Notes: generated by a model from the letters alone, not told the origin. Numbered from the stretch's first letter, positions 1-10,739 are shown. The stretch: DNA of 64,000 nt from Macropodus opercularis (GCA_030770545.1 CM061106.1:18435001-18499000); one strand, 5' to 3'. Numbers and translations: made by a program.

Positions 1-280
1 TTGATTAGACTCACTTACAGGTATTCAGATATATGATCTGTACAAAGATTTCATATACAAATATGATATAATGTGTAACATAGAAATTATGATTTTGGTT
101 ATTAAATGTATTACATCGTGAAGATGACATCTTCTTAATACAGTTTAACATATGAAGTAAAAGGTCAATGACGACTGATCGGTGTCAGTGAATCAGAATA
201 AATTCTCTGTGCACAAGGTTATTAAAAGGGAAATACAGATTGGTTATATTAATAGTGAAATATTATAGTGCCTATAAAAT

Positions 281-917
281 GACTGAATTTGCAATATGTG
301 GCCAATTTAAGCATCTTATTAACTGCTTAGTAAAACAATCAGTGTTCCATTACAGTCATGTTACTGTCCACCTGAAAAACATGAACAAAATACAACTTTT
401 TATTGATGAGCTACCTTTTGGTCTCCACTAATGTCAAATAATAAAGCAAATAATAAAGGCATGTTGATGAGTGAGGAATCTCAGTGGATCAGTCAAGATA
501 AACATTATTCTATTTCACCAAAAGTCGCAATTTCTTCCATTGTTATTAAAATCCCATATTGAATACATTGGCATTGTGGTAGCAATTGGTATAGTATCAT
601 CCATCTCTTCACATGCCAGTAATATCTTTCTAAACTCATTATTATGAAATTTCCCTAAATCAAAGAGGCAGCTTTAAAGCCACAGAGCACATGACCATGT
701 ACCTCCAGTTTTTTCGACTGCAGGACTTTCCCCGGCCTCAATGGGGATGTTCTTCCCCAGACCCTGCAGCCTGAGACATGCCATCAATAAGGTCATAAGT
801 AATTACACATCCCATCTATAATTGTTTTGGACAAAATCGAAATTTCTTGGCTTTGCACTATAAATTTGATGTTCTTGTGATCACAGTTGACTGACTTTTT
901 CAATCTGACTTTTGGAC
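281..917 (-). repeat. Paralogue of the 3' part of the minus-strand gene model
   Basis: This stretch is a diverged direct repeat of about 4583-5215. It includes the counterpart of exon 3 of the gene model at 4929-5810, here near 660-770 on the minus strand. Relative to that exon it has a net 33-bp deletion, which keeps the reading frame, and a few substitutions. No exon 1 or exon 2 is present. I see no gene in bases 1-280, only AT-rich sequence. The same unit recurs at 34670-35306. Confidence 0.6.
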
Positions 918-932
918 ATGTCACCATACAAG

Positions 933-1532
933 TACAGTGGTACCTCGAGATATGAGTTTAATTCGTTCCAGAACCGAGCTCGTAAGTCAATCGGCTCGTA
1001 TCTCAAACGAATTTCTCCCATTTAAAATAACTGAATTCGATTTAATCCGTTCCGGACCTATGAAAAATCCCCAAACCATTGTAAATTATGAATAAAGATA
1101 TGTTTTTAAATAACAAATAAACATGTATAATTAACAAATACATAACAAAATATAAAATAAAGAAATAAAAGAGTTATTTAGCATAATAGTCTTACTTTGG
1201 AGACAGACGAGTGCGGCTAACGAAGGTGAACGGCAAGGAGGAGGGAGGGGCGAAGGGATGTAGGCACTCTAGACACGCACGTAAACGGCGCTTTTTTAGA
1301 ACTTAAAACTATTTTCGTAACTTTAAAACTAAAACTACACTTTCCTTATTTCAAATGAAAGAAAAAACTTAAAACAATGCACTTAACGCGCGCCAACTAG
1401 CGGGACGCTCCGGAAACACGGCTCGTATCTCGGATTTGGGCTCGTATCTTGAACGAAAATATGGCCCGAGCTCCGGCTCATATCTCAAAAAACTCGTATG
1501 TTAGGCTGCTCGTATGTCGAGGTTCCACTGTA
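933..1532. mobile_element. Tc1/mariner-type MITE with TA target duplication
   Basis: The element spans 935-1530 and is flanked by TA on both sides (933-934, 1531-1532). Its left end is CAGTGGTACCTCGAGATA. The inverted right end is CAGTGGAACCTCGACATA, so the 22-bp terminal inverted repeats differ at about three positions. The interior is AT-rich and has no transposase frame. The right half carries several spaced GCTCGTATCTC-like subrepeats. Target choice and ends fit a non-autonomous Tc1/mariner element. It is also present in copy 2 (35324-35919). Confidence 0.88.
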
Positions 1533-1544
1533 CAAGTACCAATC

Positions 1545-2427
1545 AGTCAGAATGTTCTCAATTGTCCTCTGTTAGGCAGTAATGTTATCGCAAAGATTAT
1601 CAGATCAAATAAGCAATACTATGACAGGCATGTGAAAGGTGCCATACTGCAGCCAGGGGACCGAGTACTGGTAAGAAACCTGTCTGAGCGGGGCGGCTCA
1701 GGTAAGCTCCGTGCATACTGGGAAGAGAGTGTTGTCGAGTTGTGGAAAGGGTTGGCGATGGTCCTGTGTATAGAGTGCAGGCAGAGACTGGAAAGAAAAC
1801 CCTTTGTGTCCTGCACCGAAACCTATTGTTGTATATAAATGACTTGCCTTTGGAACCTGTAGAGCACAACCAGCGCGCGCCTAAAACAGAGTGCGAACCA
1901 AGAAACAGACAAGTGCAAAGCACAGGAACAACAAAGCAGGAATCTGACCATTTCAATGAAGGCGGGGAATATACGTACTGCCTCAGAACCATACAAGTGT
2001 ATGAAAGGAGAACGGCTGGACCTTTTATACCTCAGGCAACACCACACATTGAGCTTAGACCTGTAGCTCCACAGTTTCAGCCGAGACAAGCAGAGGATAT
2101 GTTTGTCACTGAGACAGATGAAGTACAGCAGCAGAGGGCACTAACACAAGTTACAGTTCCACTACAAGCAGAGCCACCAGCAACTGTTGACATATCAGCA
2201 ACAGAACCACAGCAGAACCAAGTGACAGATGAAGCTGTTGATGCTATGGATTCTGTGGTGCAAGGAGGTGAAGAGCAGTAGTGCCACCACAGGAAGACAT
2301 CACATCTGTCAGGAGGTCAACCAGAATAATGAAACCTTGTGAAATGTTCACATATGACCATTTAGGACAACCCTCATATCAACCATGGAGACCAGGAACA
2401 AATCTGATGTTCACCTATGTGCCTTAG
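1545..2427 (+). pseudogene. Ty3/gypsy pol C-terminus (integrase tail), broken
   Basis: Translated pieces read as the C-terminal end of a teleost Ty3/gypsy polyprotein. The pieces, in order, are KQYYDRHVKGA, LQPGDRVLVRNLSERGG, GKLRAYWEE, VYRVQAETGK and LHRNLLL, then a Pro/Gln-rich tail ending in RRSTRIMKP and FTYDHLGQPSYQP before a stop. At least two frameshifts break it (near 1740 and 2280). The catalytic integrase core and reverse transcriptase are absent, so it is a 5'-truncated fragment beginning just after the MITE. A third, shorter copy of the tail lies at 59405-59690. Its family assignment rests on the conserved GDRVLVRNLS and LHRNLLL motifs. Confidence 0.8.
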
Positions 2428-2527
2428 CCGATGTCAGTTTCTCCAACTGGCCATGAATGTTTCTACCCACAGTGTTTTTTGCAGCCCGTGTATCACTTGC
2501 TGTTGGTCCAGACTTCCCTAGGTCTGG

Positions 2528-2795
2528 TGCACGTGCATTTTGGACCAAAAGAACATTAATTTGCCTGCTTTCGTTTTACGTGTGAAACATATATAACATA
2601 AAAACAATACTGGAAGTGCTTGCATTACGATGATGCAGCTCAAGCAATCACTCTTACTGGATACTGTGCCAAAACGCTTAGAATCGCCTATTCTGTGCAT
2701 TCGAGACCAAAAGAGGAAAAGTGATACAAATGCATTTTAAATGTGTTTGCCTGCTTTAGTCTTCTATTGGGACCATTTAGCCCAAATAACCCGCA
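2528..2795 (+). repeat. Repeat R (about 197-bp unit), 1.3 units
   Basis: The stretch contains the hallmark segments of repeat R: GTGCCAAAACGCTTAGAATC, CTGTGCATT, GACCAAAAGA and GCCTGCTTTAGTCTTCTATT. It separates the gypsy tail from the following LINE fragment. The copy 2 counterpart is 36857-37124. Confidence 0.7.
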
Positions 2796-3540
2796 GCGCT
2801 GACTCACCCGGAGGCCGCTGGAATCGCTGTGAGGGTCATGTTCTTTGACTTCTCCAGTGCATTCAACATCATCTGGCCGACACTTCTGAGGGAGAAGCTG
2901 GGAGGGGCAGGAGAGGAGGGACAACTGGTGGCGTGCACAACAGACAACCTCACCAACAGGCCACAGTACGTGAGGCTACGCAACTGTGTGTCTGAGGTGG
3001 TAGTTTCCAGCACTGGGGCTCCTCAGGGGACGGTGCTCTCACTGTTCCTCTTCACACTGTTGGGTTCTCTGACGACTCGGGCCATTGTTGGCTGTGTGTC
3101 TGAGGGGAAGAGCTGGACTACAGGACAGTCATCAGGGACTTTGTGAATTGATGTGACAGCAACAACCTGTGCTTAATCAGAAGTAAAACGAAGGAGACGG
3201 TCACCAGTGAGCGTCCAGGGCTCAGACATTGAGATAGTGGACAATTTTAAGTACCTGGGTGTTCACCTCAACCGTAAACTGGACTGGATTCACGACATGT
3301 ACAAGGAGAGCTAAAGTCGCCTCCACCTGAGGAGACTGAGGTCCTTTGGAGTGAGCAGGCCTCTGTTTAGGACTTTCTTATGACTCTGTGGTAGCCTCTG
3401 CTCTCCACTACGCTGTGGTCTGCTGAGGTACAGGCAGCACAGACTCGGACAGAAAGAGACTCAACAAGCTGATCAGAAGGGCCAGTTCTGTCCTGGATGT
3501 CCACTGGACTTTGTGGAGGAGGTGGGTTAGAGACTGTCAG
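2796..3540 (+). pseudogene. LINE reverse transcriptase fragment (CR1/L2/Rex group)
   Basis: The frame starting at 2829 carries the RT palm signature FFDFSSAFNII, then LREKLGGAG, the TNRPQYVRLRNC segment and the STGAPQGTVLS motif. These are typical of CR1/L2/Rex-group non-LTR reverse transcriptases. Further frames supply the post-catalytic part (VDNFKYLGVHLNRKLDW) up to about 3520. The catalytic ADD-box region is deleted: TLLGSLTT runs directly into a later block. Stops and frameshifts make it dead. It is repeated at 37125-37869. A closer-to-complete relative is at 11881-12860. Confidence 0.8.
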
Positions 3541-4109
3541 TCAGAGTGTCTTATTTTCAAACAACCCAAATAACATATACATAAGCACCACTACGAACAA
3601 AGACAAAACCTGACCTCCCAAAAGACACACAAGGGCAACATATATATTGGTTGGCCAAACCAGTCACAAAACAAAGGGGTCAACATTACCAATACTAACA
3701 CCTAAACACTGAACAATAAACTAACCTCTTCATCTAATGTCTTCATCTAATGTCTCCTCTATAACACAGACCTCTTAGAATACAAAATTAAAAAAACAAT
3801 TAAAACAACAACAACAAAAAAGGTCCATGTGTCAACATGATAAAAGACAGAAAAAACAAGCAGAAAAAACAACAACAACAAATAATAAAATAGAATAATA
3901 CAAAAAAAAACTCATAAAGGTTACTCTTTTAGTGTGACTCATGTTATCTATATATCCATTTACATAAAAGGGCTCCCATACAAGTTAGCACACATGTACA
4001 AAAACAAAGCATAATTCCAAAAACCACAAAAATAGGAATCAAAATATGTACAATACCTGCTCCCCAGGGACAGAATTGGTCTACCAGCCATTTGTTCAAA
4101 CTAAAACCT
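3541..4109. other. No gene seen; A-rich low-complexity stretch
   Basis: No coding region is recognisable. The stretch around 3790-3910 is rich in AAC/AAAC simple sequence. In copy 2 the right part of this stretch is deleted together with the following LTR (the copy 2 junction is near 38320). Confidence 0.6.
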
Positions 4110-4489
4110 TGTAGAGGCAAAAACCTGTCAGGAACCTGATGAATGAATCAAATGTGAATCAAAGTTGTCTTTCTGTTGTCTTTGATTCTTGCAAGAAGAG
4201 AAATACACAGAGTCAGTGCAAAACTGTCCTGCCTGAGTGTAGATCTGAAGTCATCTCCCCTGTGCCTACCTAAATACCTCCTCCGTTGCTAGGGAGTAAA
4301 GATGTGTCTTCTCATTAGCTCAGTCTCAGTCACAGCCTTGCAGCAGGAGAAAACTGTAATGGAAACAAAGCAAATCAAAGTCCAACTGCCATGCTCTAAT
4401 GGCCATAGCCCCATGCTGTAAAACAATTTTAACTAAACAGTAGCTCCCTACCTCCCTTTCTCATGAGAAACAGGAAAAGGCTCACTATT
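4110..4489 (-). mobile_element. LTR-B fragment, minus strand
   Basis: On the minus strand the LTR ends CTCTACA at 4110. It includes the family landmarks CTAGCAACGGAGGAGGTATT, ACACTCAGGCAGGACAGTTT and CTTGCAAGAA. The 5' part of the LTR is missing beyond 4489, where repeat R-like sequence starts. No primer site follows it. Copy 2 lacks nearly all of it through a 446-bp deletion. Confidence 0.8.
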
Positions 4490-4582
4490 GGCATTGCTTG
4501 CAATAAAATGCAGCTGCTAAAATGCCATTGATGTTTTGGTGTTAGATATGATCCAAATAGAAAACTAAAGCAGGCAAACACG
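4490..4582 (-). repeat. Repeat R fragment
   Basis: The stretch carries parts of repeat R in inverted orientation (GATCCAAATAGAAAACTAAA, GCAGGCAAACA). It forms the junction between the LTR-B fragment and the gene-model block. The copy 2 counterpart is 38373-38465. Confidence 0.55.
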
Positions 4583-4928
4583 TTGATGACTGAATTTGCA
4601 TAATGTGGCCAATTTAAGCATCTTATTAATTAACTGCCCAGTAAAACATTCAGTGTTCCATTACAGTTATGTTACTGTCCACCTGAAAAACATTAACAAA
4701 ATACTATTTTTTTATTTTTTTATTTATTTAATAAAGGCATGTTGATGCGGAATCTCAATGGATCAGTCAAGATAAACATTATTCTATTTCACCAAAGGTC
4801 GCAATTTCTTCCATTCTTATTAAAATCCAATATTGAATACATTGACATTGTGGCAGCAATCGGTATAGTATCATCCATCTCTTCACATGCCAGTAATATC
4901 TTTCTAAACTCATTATTATGAAATTTCT

Positions 4929-5810
4929 CTAAATCAAAGACGCAGCTTTAAAGCCACAGAGCACATGACCATGTATCTCCAGTTTTTCCCTGAATGAATC
5001 CACCTGATTCTTCATCGTACACGACTGCAGGAGTTTCCCCGGCCTCAATGAGGATGTTCTTCTCCAGACCCTGCAGCCTGAGACATGCCATCAATAAGGT
5101 CATAATTAATTACACATCTCATCTATAACTGTTTTAGACAAAATCAAGATTTCTTAGATTTGCACTATAAATTTGATGTTCTCGTGATCACAGTTGACTT
5201 AATTTTTCAGCCGGACTTTTCCTGAGTATTGTTATTAAATACTGCCTACTGCCTTCTCTTATTTTACATCTTCCTACCTTTTAGGAGGATTAAGGAGCCT
5301 GCCAAACAAACAGCCCAAAATCAAACATTAAAGATACCTAGCGGTTCACTCTCGCAGACCACAGCCACCACCTCTAGCTTGTAGCAGGAGTTTGGGCTGT
5401 TGGGCTCCAGACTCGTGGAGATGTTGATGATGTTGCCTTTGGGGTTGTACAGCTCCAGTATGTCATGGGGTCCTGCCTTGGCTGCAGAGCAGAACTGATC
5501 TGGAGAAAACAGCTCTACATTGTTTACACAATGTCTTACACTATCACGTGTATTGTCAGGCTATGAAAAATTCCTTTGACAAGTCGCTAACATTGTGGAA
5601 AACTGAAACGTGGGACAGAATGGTCACCACTTGAAAAAGCATATTACAAATACAGATCACTGTGTTCTACCTCCACAATATCAATCCATTACGCTTGTGA
5701 AGTGACTGCAGGCGTAATAAAGCACTAAAATAAACCCTAATCAAACATCAGATCTTACCTTTGACATCCTGGGCAGGACAATCCTCATTCTGCTCGCTCT
5801 GGTCTCCCAT
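4929..5810 (-). CDS. Unidentified three-exon gene model (about 120 residues)
   Basis: On the minus strand an ATG at 5808-5810 opens MGDQSEQNEDCPAQDVK, followed by a good donor (AAAG|GTAAGA) at 5758. Exon 2 (5338-5499) follows the acceptor CTGTTTTCTCCAG. It continues in phase as QFCSAAKAGPHDILELYNPK and CYKLEVVAV, and ends at the donor CTAG|GTATCT. A phase-compatible exon 3 (5077 to 4929) follows TGTCTCAG and ends in TAG. Summed exon length is 363 nt, a multiple of three. I do not recognise the protein. It has no transmembrane segment and no retroelement motif, so it looks like a captured or duplicated host gene. Exon 3 is the weakest part, because another frame of it reads equally well. Exon 2 recurs at 58214-58366. 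Confidence 0.4.
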
Positions 5811-6150
5811 TCACTGCGAAGTAGATGATTTCTGGTGGCATGTTTTTAAATAATGATAATGTTGCTTTGATCACTGCCAGTCTGGGTCTGATGTCTGTAT
5901 CACCGCTTTATTTCACCGCTTATTTCCAGAAATGCTTGCTCTGTGCATTTTATAACAAAAAAAAATTACTTTAGGAAAAGTAATACAAACACATTTGAAA
6001 TGTGTTTGTCAGGAGCCCTGCTACCCCAGAGTCAGCCAAGACACACCCAACTTGTGCAGCTGGTGTCCCTTATGGTAAAATGAGTCCCTATTCCAGTACA
6101 AGAGACAAAGGTAATAACGTTTAGTGATGTTGCAGCACTGCATCCACGCA
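5811..6150. other. Intergenic; possible upstream region of the gene model
   Basis: No coding region is recognised. Bases 5925-6010 have weak similarity to repeat R (CTCTGTGCATTTTATAAC, then AAATGTGTTTG). No clear TATA box lies directly upstream of the ATG at 5810 on the minus strand. Confidence 0.4.
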
Positions 6151-6784
6151 GACAGTTCAAGCTACATGGTGGACACATTTCTGATGCTGGCTCTGACATA
6201 TCCTACATTAGTCTATAAATGGATGAAGGCTTGCGAGAAGGTTTTGTTGAGTCGGAAGTAATTCGTGCAGCACTTAAAATAAGGATGCCTGGTACATTCA
6301 GAGAGATGTTGAGTAACAATAATGACTGTAGAAGAGTTGAAAGGGTTTTTACGCTCTCACATCAGGGAGAAAAACAATACTGAGCTCTTTCAAGAGCTAA
6401 GTTGTGCTAAACAGCATGATAAAGAGAGCCCACAGCAGTTTCTGCGTCGTATCATGGGGTTAAACCAGCGTGTACGTTCTGAGTCACAGCAGCCGGGTGC
6501 AGAGTTTAACTATGACAGGTAACTAGTACAGGGTACATTTCTTCACACATTGTACCAAGGATTGAATGATAAGAGCAGCTATGTAAGACATGATCTTACA
6601 TAGTCTCTTTTTACTGATCTTCAGGTTAGTGATGACATCACAAAATCCACTAGAGAGGAAGCAGACCGAATCAGATGCCTTGGCCCCAGTAAAACTCAGC
6701 CAGTGACTGTTAAGCCAGCTCAGCTTGATCCAGATACTGATGCAGCAAAGCAAGACAAAGCAGACCTTAGAGAGTAGAGAGCAG
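6150..6784 (+). pseudogene. Ty3/gypsy gag (capsid part), broken
   Basis: Successive frames read as gypsy Gag: LREGFVESEVIRAALKIRMP, then (frame from 6322) MTVEELKGFLRSHIREKN, ELFQELSCAKQ and ESPQQFLRRIMGLNQRV. After a stop at about 6521 come LVQGTFLHTLYQGLND and EEADRIRCLGPSKTQPV. This matches the capsid organisation of teleost gypsy Gag proteins. Frameshifts and stops occur near 6310, 6521 and 6600. It is cut at about 6784 by LTR-B sequence. The downstream continuation, with the zinc knuckle, survives at 58690-59110. The same fragment is present at 40033-40667. Confidence 0.75.
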
Positions 6785-7121
6785 TCTTAGAGAGAGACAG
6801 TCTGGAAGGGACTTATCAGCCCACAACTCAGGGAGAAACGCGTAACAGAAAAAAAGTAAACCAAAGTTCTGCTGCCATGCTCTCACCATGGCCCCATGCT
6901 GTACAACAATTTTAACTAGACAGTGTCTCCCTACCTCCCTCTCTCATTACAGAAGAAAAGGCTCACTATTCTAAAATATTTCTGTAAGCAGGTATATAAC
7001 TCATTCTATGATTACTTTGCTTAGTACAGATAAAAGCAAATACATATGAGGATATATCAAGTAATATGAATCACAGTTCTGTAACATGGGAAAATACCCA
7101 TATAGTAGAAATTCTATTACA
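6785..7121 (-). mobile_element. LTR-B fragment, minus strand, with 5' terminus
   Basis: The minus-strand 5' terminus is TGTAATAGAATTTCTAC at 7121, followed by the family's ATCCTCATATGTATTTGC and GGAGGTAGGGAGACACTG landmarks. It stops at about 6785 where gag sequence begins, so the 3' half (R/U5) is missing. The copy 2 counterpart is 40668-41004. Confidence 0.8.
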
Positions 7122-7911
7122 CTATCCCAGAAGAGCCCCTGGAGGGCGCTGTGGTGCTTTCCTGTTTTTGTTCTTCTTTTGTCCCTATATCTTGTGTCAT
7201 GTGTTTATGTAATTATTATATGCATCTCTTTCTTGTTTACTCTCTTGTAATGTATTTAAGTTCTGGTTGCGTCCTGGTCTGTTGCTTATTGTGTCCTGTT
7301 TCATCTTGTCATGCTGTCGTTGTATCGTATTGTATCTTTTTTATCATTTCCCTGTTCGTGAGTGTGGGTTCATGTTGTGTCGTGTAAATGTTATGTTGTG
7401 TCCTTGTCTGGCGTTGCCTTCCTTTTTAGGAATTACATTTGTCAAGTCTAGTCATGGGATGTTTTGTCCGGTTCTGGTCACGCTGTAGTTCATATTATCA
7501 CGTCACATGCTTTTAAACCTAGATAGGCCACATTATTATATGTAGTCAGGGAACCTTTGTTTACTTGTTTGATTTTTACTTTAGCTGCATGTGCAAAGAT
7601 TTTGAATTTCTCTTTTGTTCCTTGTGTGTGTGTTTCATTCCTGTGTTTATCTTTCTGTTATGTGTGATTTTTTTGTGTTTAATAAATTCATTAAACTCTT
7701 ACTCTTGTCTTGCTTGTGCGTTTGGGTTCAGTCCTTGTCAGTCCTGTCAGGTAAAAGCAGTCTAATTATTGGCTTCACAAACCCCGTGCTCTGGGTGATG
7801 GCGGTTCACTGGCGCCATCTTGTGGCGCAGAGGCGAGCTGCAGAGTAGGTCCCAGCTCTGCACTCTACTCCCTTTGTACGTTTTGTTTTGTCTCTTTGTC
7901 GGTTTTGTAAC
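7122..7911 (+). mobile_element. LTR-G: gypsy-like LTR copy
   Basis: The sequence has the layout of an LTR: an upstream GGAGGGCGCTGTGGTGCTTT region, a TATA-like TGTATTTAAG near 7251, the polyadenylation signal AATAAA near 7680, a GGCGCCATCTTGTGG box near 7813 and a terminal TTTTGTAACA. The same head and box motifs occur in the complete LTR at 57128-57877. Long pyrimidine-rich open frames in it are not genes. Partial copies lie at 25187-25617 and 31411-31850, and copy 2 has it at 41005-41794. Confidence 0.6.
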
Positions 7912-8400
7912 AAGTATATGCAGTTCAGTGCAATGAAGAGTGCTCAGATCTATACACTGGTGAAACCAAACAACCATTACACAAGAGGATGACCCAGCAA
8001 AGGAGGAACAACACATCAGGACCAGTATCTGTAGTGTATCTCCGCTTAAAACATGAAGGCCACTCTTTTGAAGATAACAACGTTCACATTATGGACCATT
8101 ATTATTACATTTAGGTATGAGTTTAAAATGCATTTCTAGCACTTTTTCTTAAGTAGTGCTTATTTGGTCAAATATACACAGAACAGGCGATTCTAAGCGT
8201 TCACATTATGGACAGAGAAGACAGGTGGTTTGAACCGGGCATTAAAGAAGCTTTACACGTACAGGTAAACAGCCACTCTCTCGAGAGGTGGAGGCCTCAG
8301 ACACAACTTGTCTCCCATCTACCATGCTGCCCTTTCAGTTATGCCCAGAAAGATCAAGACCACTTCACACGTCCCCCACAAAGGACACACTTAATGACCC
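7912..8400 (+). pseudogene. Penelope-like element GIY-YIG endonuclease domain, broken
   Basis: Translation gives YAVQCNEECSDLYTGETKQP, LHKRMTQQRR, LRLKHEGHSFEDNNVHIMD and then REDRWFEPGIKEALHVQVN. This is the pattern of the C-terminal GIY-YIG endonuclease of Penelope-like elements in fish (Y..Q C...Y.GET, HKRM..H). The tail (VEASDTTCLPS in one frame) is frameshifted. The domain is interrupted by a 101-bp insertion of repeat R (8097-8197) flanked by a 16-bp duplication. The upstream reverse transcriptase is absent. Other copies are at 41795-42283 and, truncated, at 31851-32036. Confidence 0.75.
8081..8213 (-). repeat. Repeat R insertion with 16-bp target duplication
   Basis: CGTTCACATTATGGAC occurs at 8081-8096 and again at 8198-8213. 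Between the copies lies 101 bp of inverted repeat R (ATGCATTTCTAGCAC ... ACAGGCGATTCTAAG). Removing the insert and one duplicate restores the Penelope frame HIMD-REDRW. A duplication of this length suggests target-primed or similar staggered insertion. Confidence 0.75.
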
Positions 8401-8579
8401 TGTACTGGTTGGAGGACGAGTCACGGTAGCTGAGAATTCACACCTACTTACTACCCTCAGCCCACTTTGTTACTAGAAGACTTAGTCTGTGTTGTGTAAG
8501 GTCTTAAAACCTACTTGCAAAGTCGTGAATTGGTGCTTCAGTGAAAGTGAATGTTTTAGCTGCGACGTTTTCCATTCAG

Positions 8580-8745
8580 TTATGAGTTTAAAATGCATTT
8601 CTAGCACCTTTTCTTAAGTAGTGTTTATTTGGTCACATACAGAACAGGCGATTCTAAGCGTTTTGACGCTGTTTTCAGTGACAGTGATTCATTTAGCTTC
8701 TGCATCTTAATGCAACCAATGCCAGTGATGTTTTCCATCCAGATA
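8580..8745 (-). repeat. Repeat R fragment, minus strand
   Basis: The stretch contains inverted R landmarks: ATGAGTTTAAAATGCATTTC, ACAGGCGATTCTAAGCG, GTGACAGTGATTCATTTAGC and GCATCTTAATGCAACCAATG. It separates the Penelope remnant from a LINE fragment. Bases 8401-8579 hold nothing I recognise. The copy 2 counterpart is 42463-42628. Confidence 0.65.
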
Positions 8746-9170
8746 TGCTTCAAATGTCCCATAACTTTCTACAACTAAATTCAAACAAAATTGAGGTTAT
8801 TATAATCTGTGCTAATAACCACAGAGACTCATTACTGATTCACATCGTTACATGACGTTAGCTTCAAGTTCTACTGTGAGGAACCTTGGTGTCATTTTTG
8901 ACCAAGATCTCTCTTTTACACCATATATTAAAGAAATCTCTAGAACCGCCTACTTCCACCTTAGGAATATTGCTAAAATTAGGAGCATCCTCTCACAGAG
9001 TGATGCTGAAAATTTAATGCATGCATTTGTAACCTCCAGGCTGGACTACTGTAACTCGCTACTCATAGAATGTCCCAATAACTCTCTAAAAAGCCTCCAG
9101 TTAATTCAAAATGCTGCAGTCACAGTCTGACTGGATTTAGGAAGAGAGATCACATTTCTCCTACATTAGT
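8746..9170 (+). pseudogene. LINE RT C-terminal fragment
   Basis: The frame at 8852-9130 reads STVRNLGVIFDQDLSFTPYI, KEISRTAYFHLRNIAKIR, VTSRLDYCNSLL and SLKSLQLIQNAA. This is the thumb/post-RT region common in teleost jockey/CR1/L2-group LINEs. The start and the C-terminal continuation are missing, and a stop follows the NAA segment. It is a different LINE subfamily from the one that begins right after it. It is identical in reading at 42629-43053. Confidence 0.8.
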
Positions 9171-9179
9171 TTCCCTGTC

Positions 9180-10692
9180 AAATCTAGGACATCAGCTACA
9201 GAGCTGGCTGATGTCCTCACCTCCATCTTCAACCTCTCCCTCAGCCAGAGCATTGTACCGACTTGCTACAAGGCCAACACAATCGTTCCTCTGGTCAAGA
9301 AGAGCCCCCAACCTGCCTGAATGACTATAGGCCAGTAGCACTCACTCCAATCTTGATGAAGTGCTTTCAGAGAGTGGTGCTGGCCCACATCCAGAACAGT
9401 ACGCCAGACATGCTGGACCCTTTGCAGTATGCATACCGGCCCGACAGGTCCACCTCAGACGCCATCGCTGCTGCCCTTCTCCCTCTCTCACCTAGAGCAT
9501 AACGACTCCTATATCAGGATGCTCTTTATCGATTACAGCTCTGCCTTTAATACGGTCTTCCCCCACAAACTCACTCACAAACTGTCTACACTCGGACTGC
9601 AGCCCATACTCTGTGACTGGCTGCTGGACTTCCTGACAGGCAAGGCCCCAGTCTGTCAGGATCGGAAACAGGACGTCAGATACCACAATAAACACTGCCA
9701 CCCCACAGGGGTGTTTCCTCAGCCCCATCCTCTACACTTCGTTCACACATGATTGTTTCGCCTCCCATAAGGACAACATCATCCTGAATTTCGCTGACGA
9801 CACTGCAGTAATAGTAAGGATCACTGGGGGAGATGAAGCAGCCTACAGGAGGGAGGTGGCCAGTCTGCTGACATGGTGTGAGGACAACAACCACGCCCTC
9901 AACACAGACAAGACGAAGGAGATGATAGTGGACATGAGGAAAGAGAGGAGACCTCATCAGCCACTGTTCATCCGGGAGCTTGAAGTGGAGAGGGTGAGCA
10001 GCTTCAAGTACCTTGGGGTCCACATCAGTGAGGACCTCATCTGGACTCTCAACACCACACAGTTGGTCAAGAAAGCACAACAGCGACTGTATTTTCTGAG
10101 GAGGCTGAGGAAGTTTGGTATGTCACCAAAGATCCTCTGCAACGTCTACAGCTGCACAGTTGAGAGCATCCTGACCAAATGCATCACTGTGTGGTACGGC
10201 AGCCTGACTGTGACGGACCGCAAACGCCTGCAGAGGGTGGTGAAGACAGCTGAGAGGATCATCAGGACTTCACTGCCCTCTCTGCAGGCTATCTACCATC
10301 AGAAACTCATTTTATTCTTCAGCCATTAGACTCCTGAAAAGTTAACCAATGGACTCACTCTGGTATGACCACAACTGTTACTGCTGCTACTGTGTGCACA
10401 TGTCACTTTACTTGACTTTACTTTGAACTTGGAACTTTTCACTCGTAACAACACAACACTTCCTTTAAACTACTGTTATTATCAGTATTACCAGTGCATA
10501 GCCGATGTCCTAATATTTATTACTACACAGTTTGTATTTTAGTTTATTTTTACTGTTAAAGTGTATATATAGAATTATACTTGCTTTTATAATTACAAAT
10601 TTCTTTGGCATTCACTGTGGACAGCAAAGTAAGAATTTCATTGTACAGGGAAACTTGCTTTCCAATGCACATATGACAATAAACGCTTTGAA
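9180..10692 (+). pseudogene. L2 LINE: RT domain and 3' UTR, frameshifted
   Basis: The reading frames cover RT blocks NDYRPVALTPILMK, YAYRPDRSTSDAI, LFIDYSSAFNTV and DWLLDFLTGKAPV, the catalytic FADDTAVI box and FKYLGVHISEDL, to ESILTKCITVWYGSL. A 3' UTR follows, ending ATTTCATTGTACAGG ... ATGACAATAAACGCTTTG. That end is diagnostic of teleost L2 elements. Frame breaks include a 5-bp loss near 9478 and a 1-bp gain near 9690. Copy 2 lacks both lesions. The 5' half (endonuclease) is missing. Confidence 0.88.
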
Positions 10693-10739
10693 TTGACTCT
10701 GTGCATTTGAGACCAAAAGAACACTACTTACCTTAAAAT

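Noticed and set aside
240..431. 63-codon frame kept in both copies
   Set aside because: No start context or motif. The stretch is AT-rich and identical only because the large duplication is recent there.
3790..3910. LINE poly(A) tail
   Set aside because: The A-rich stretch is interrupted and not adjacent to a LINE 3' end or target duplication.
7151..7848. Overlapping Cys/Phe-rich open frames that look like membrane proteins
   Set aside because: They are translations of the pyrimidine-rich LTR-G sequence. The stretch contains TATA-like and AATAAA signals and recurs as an LTR elsewhere.
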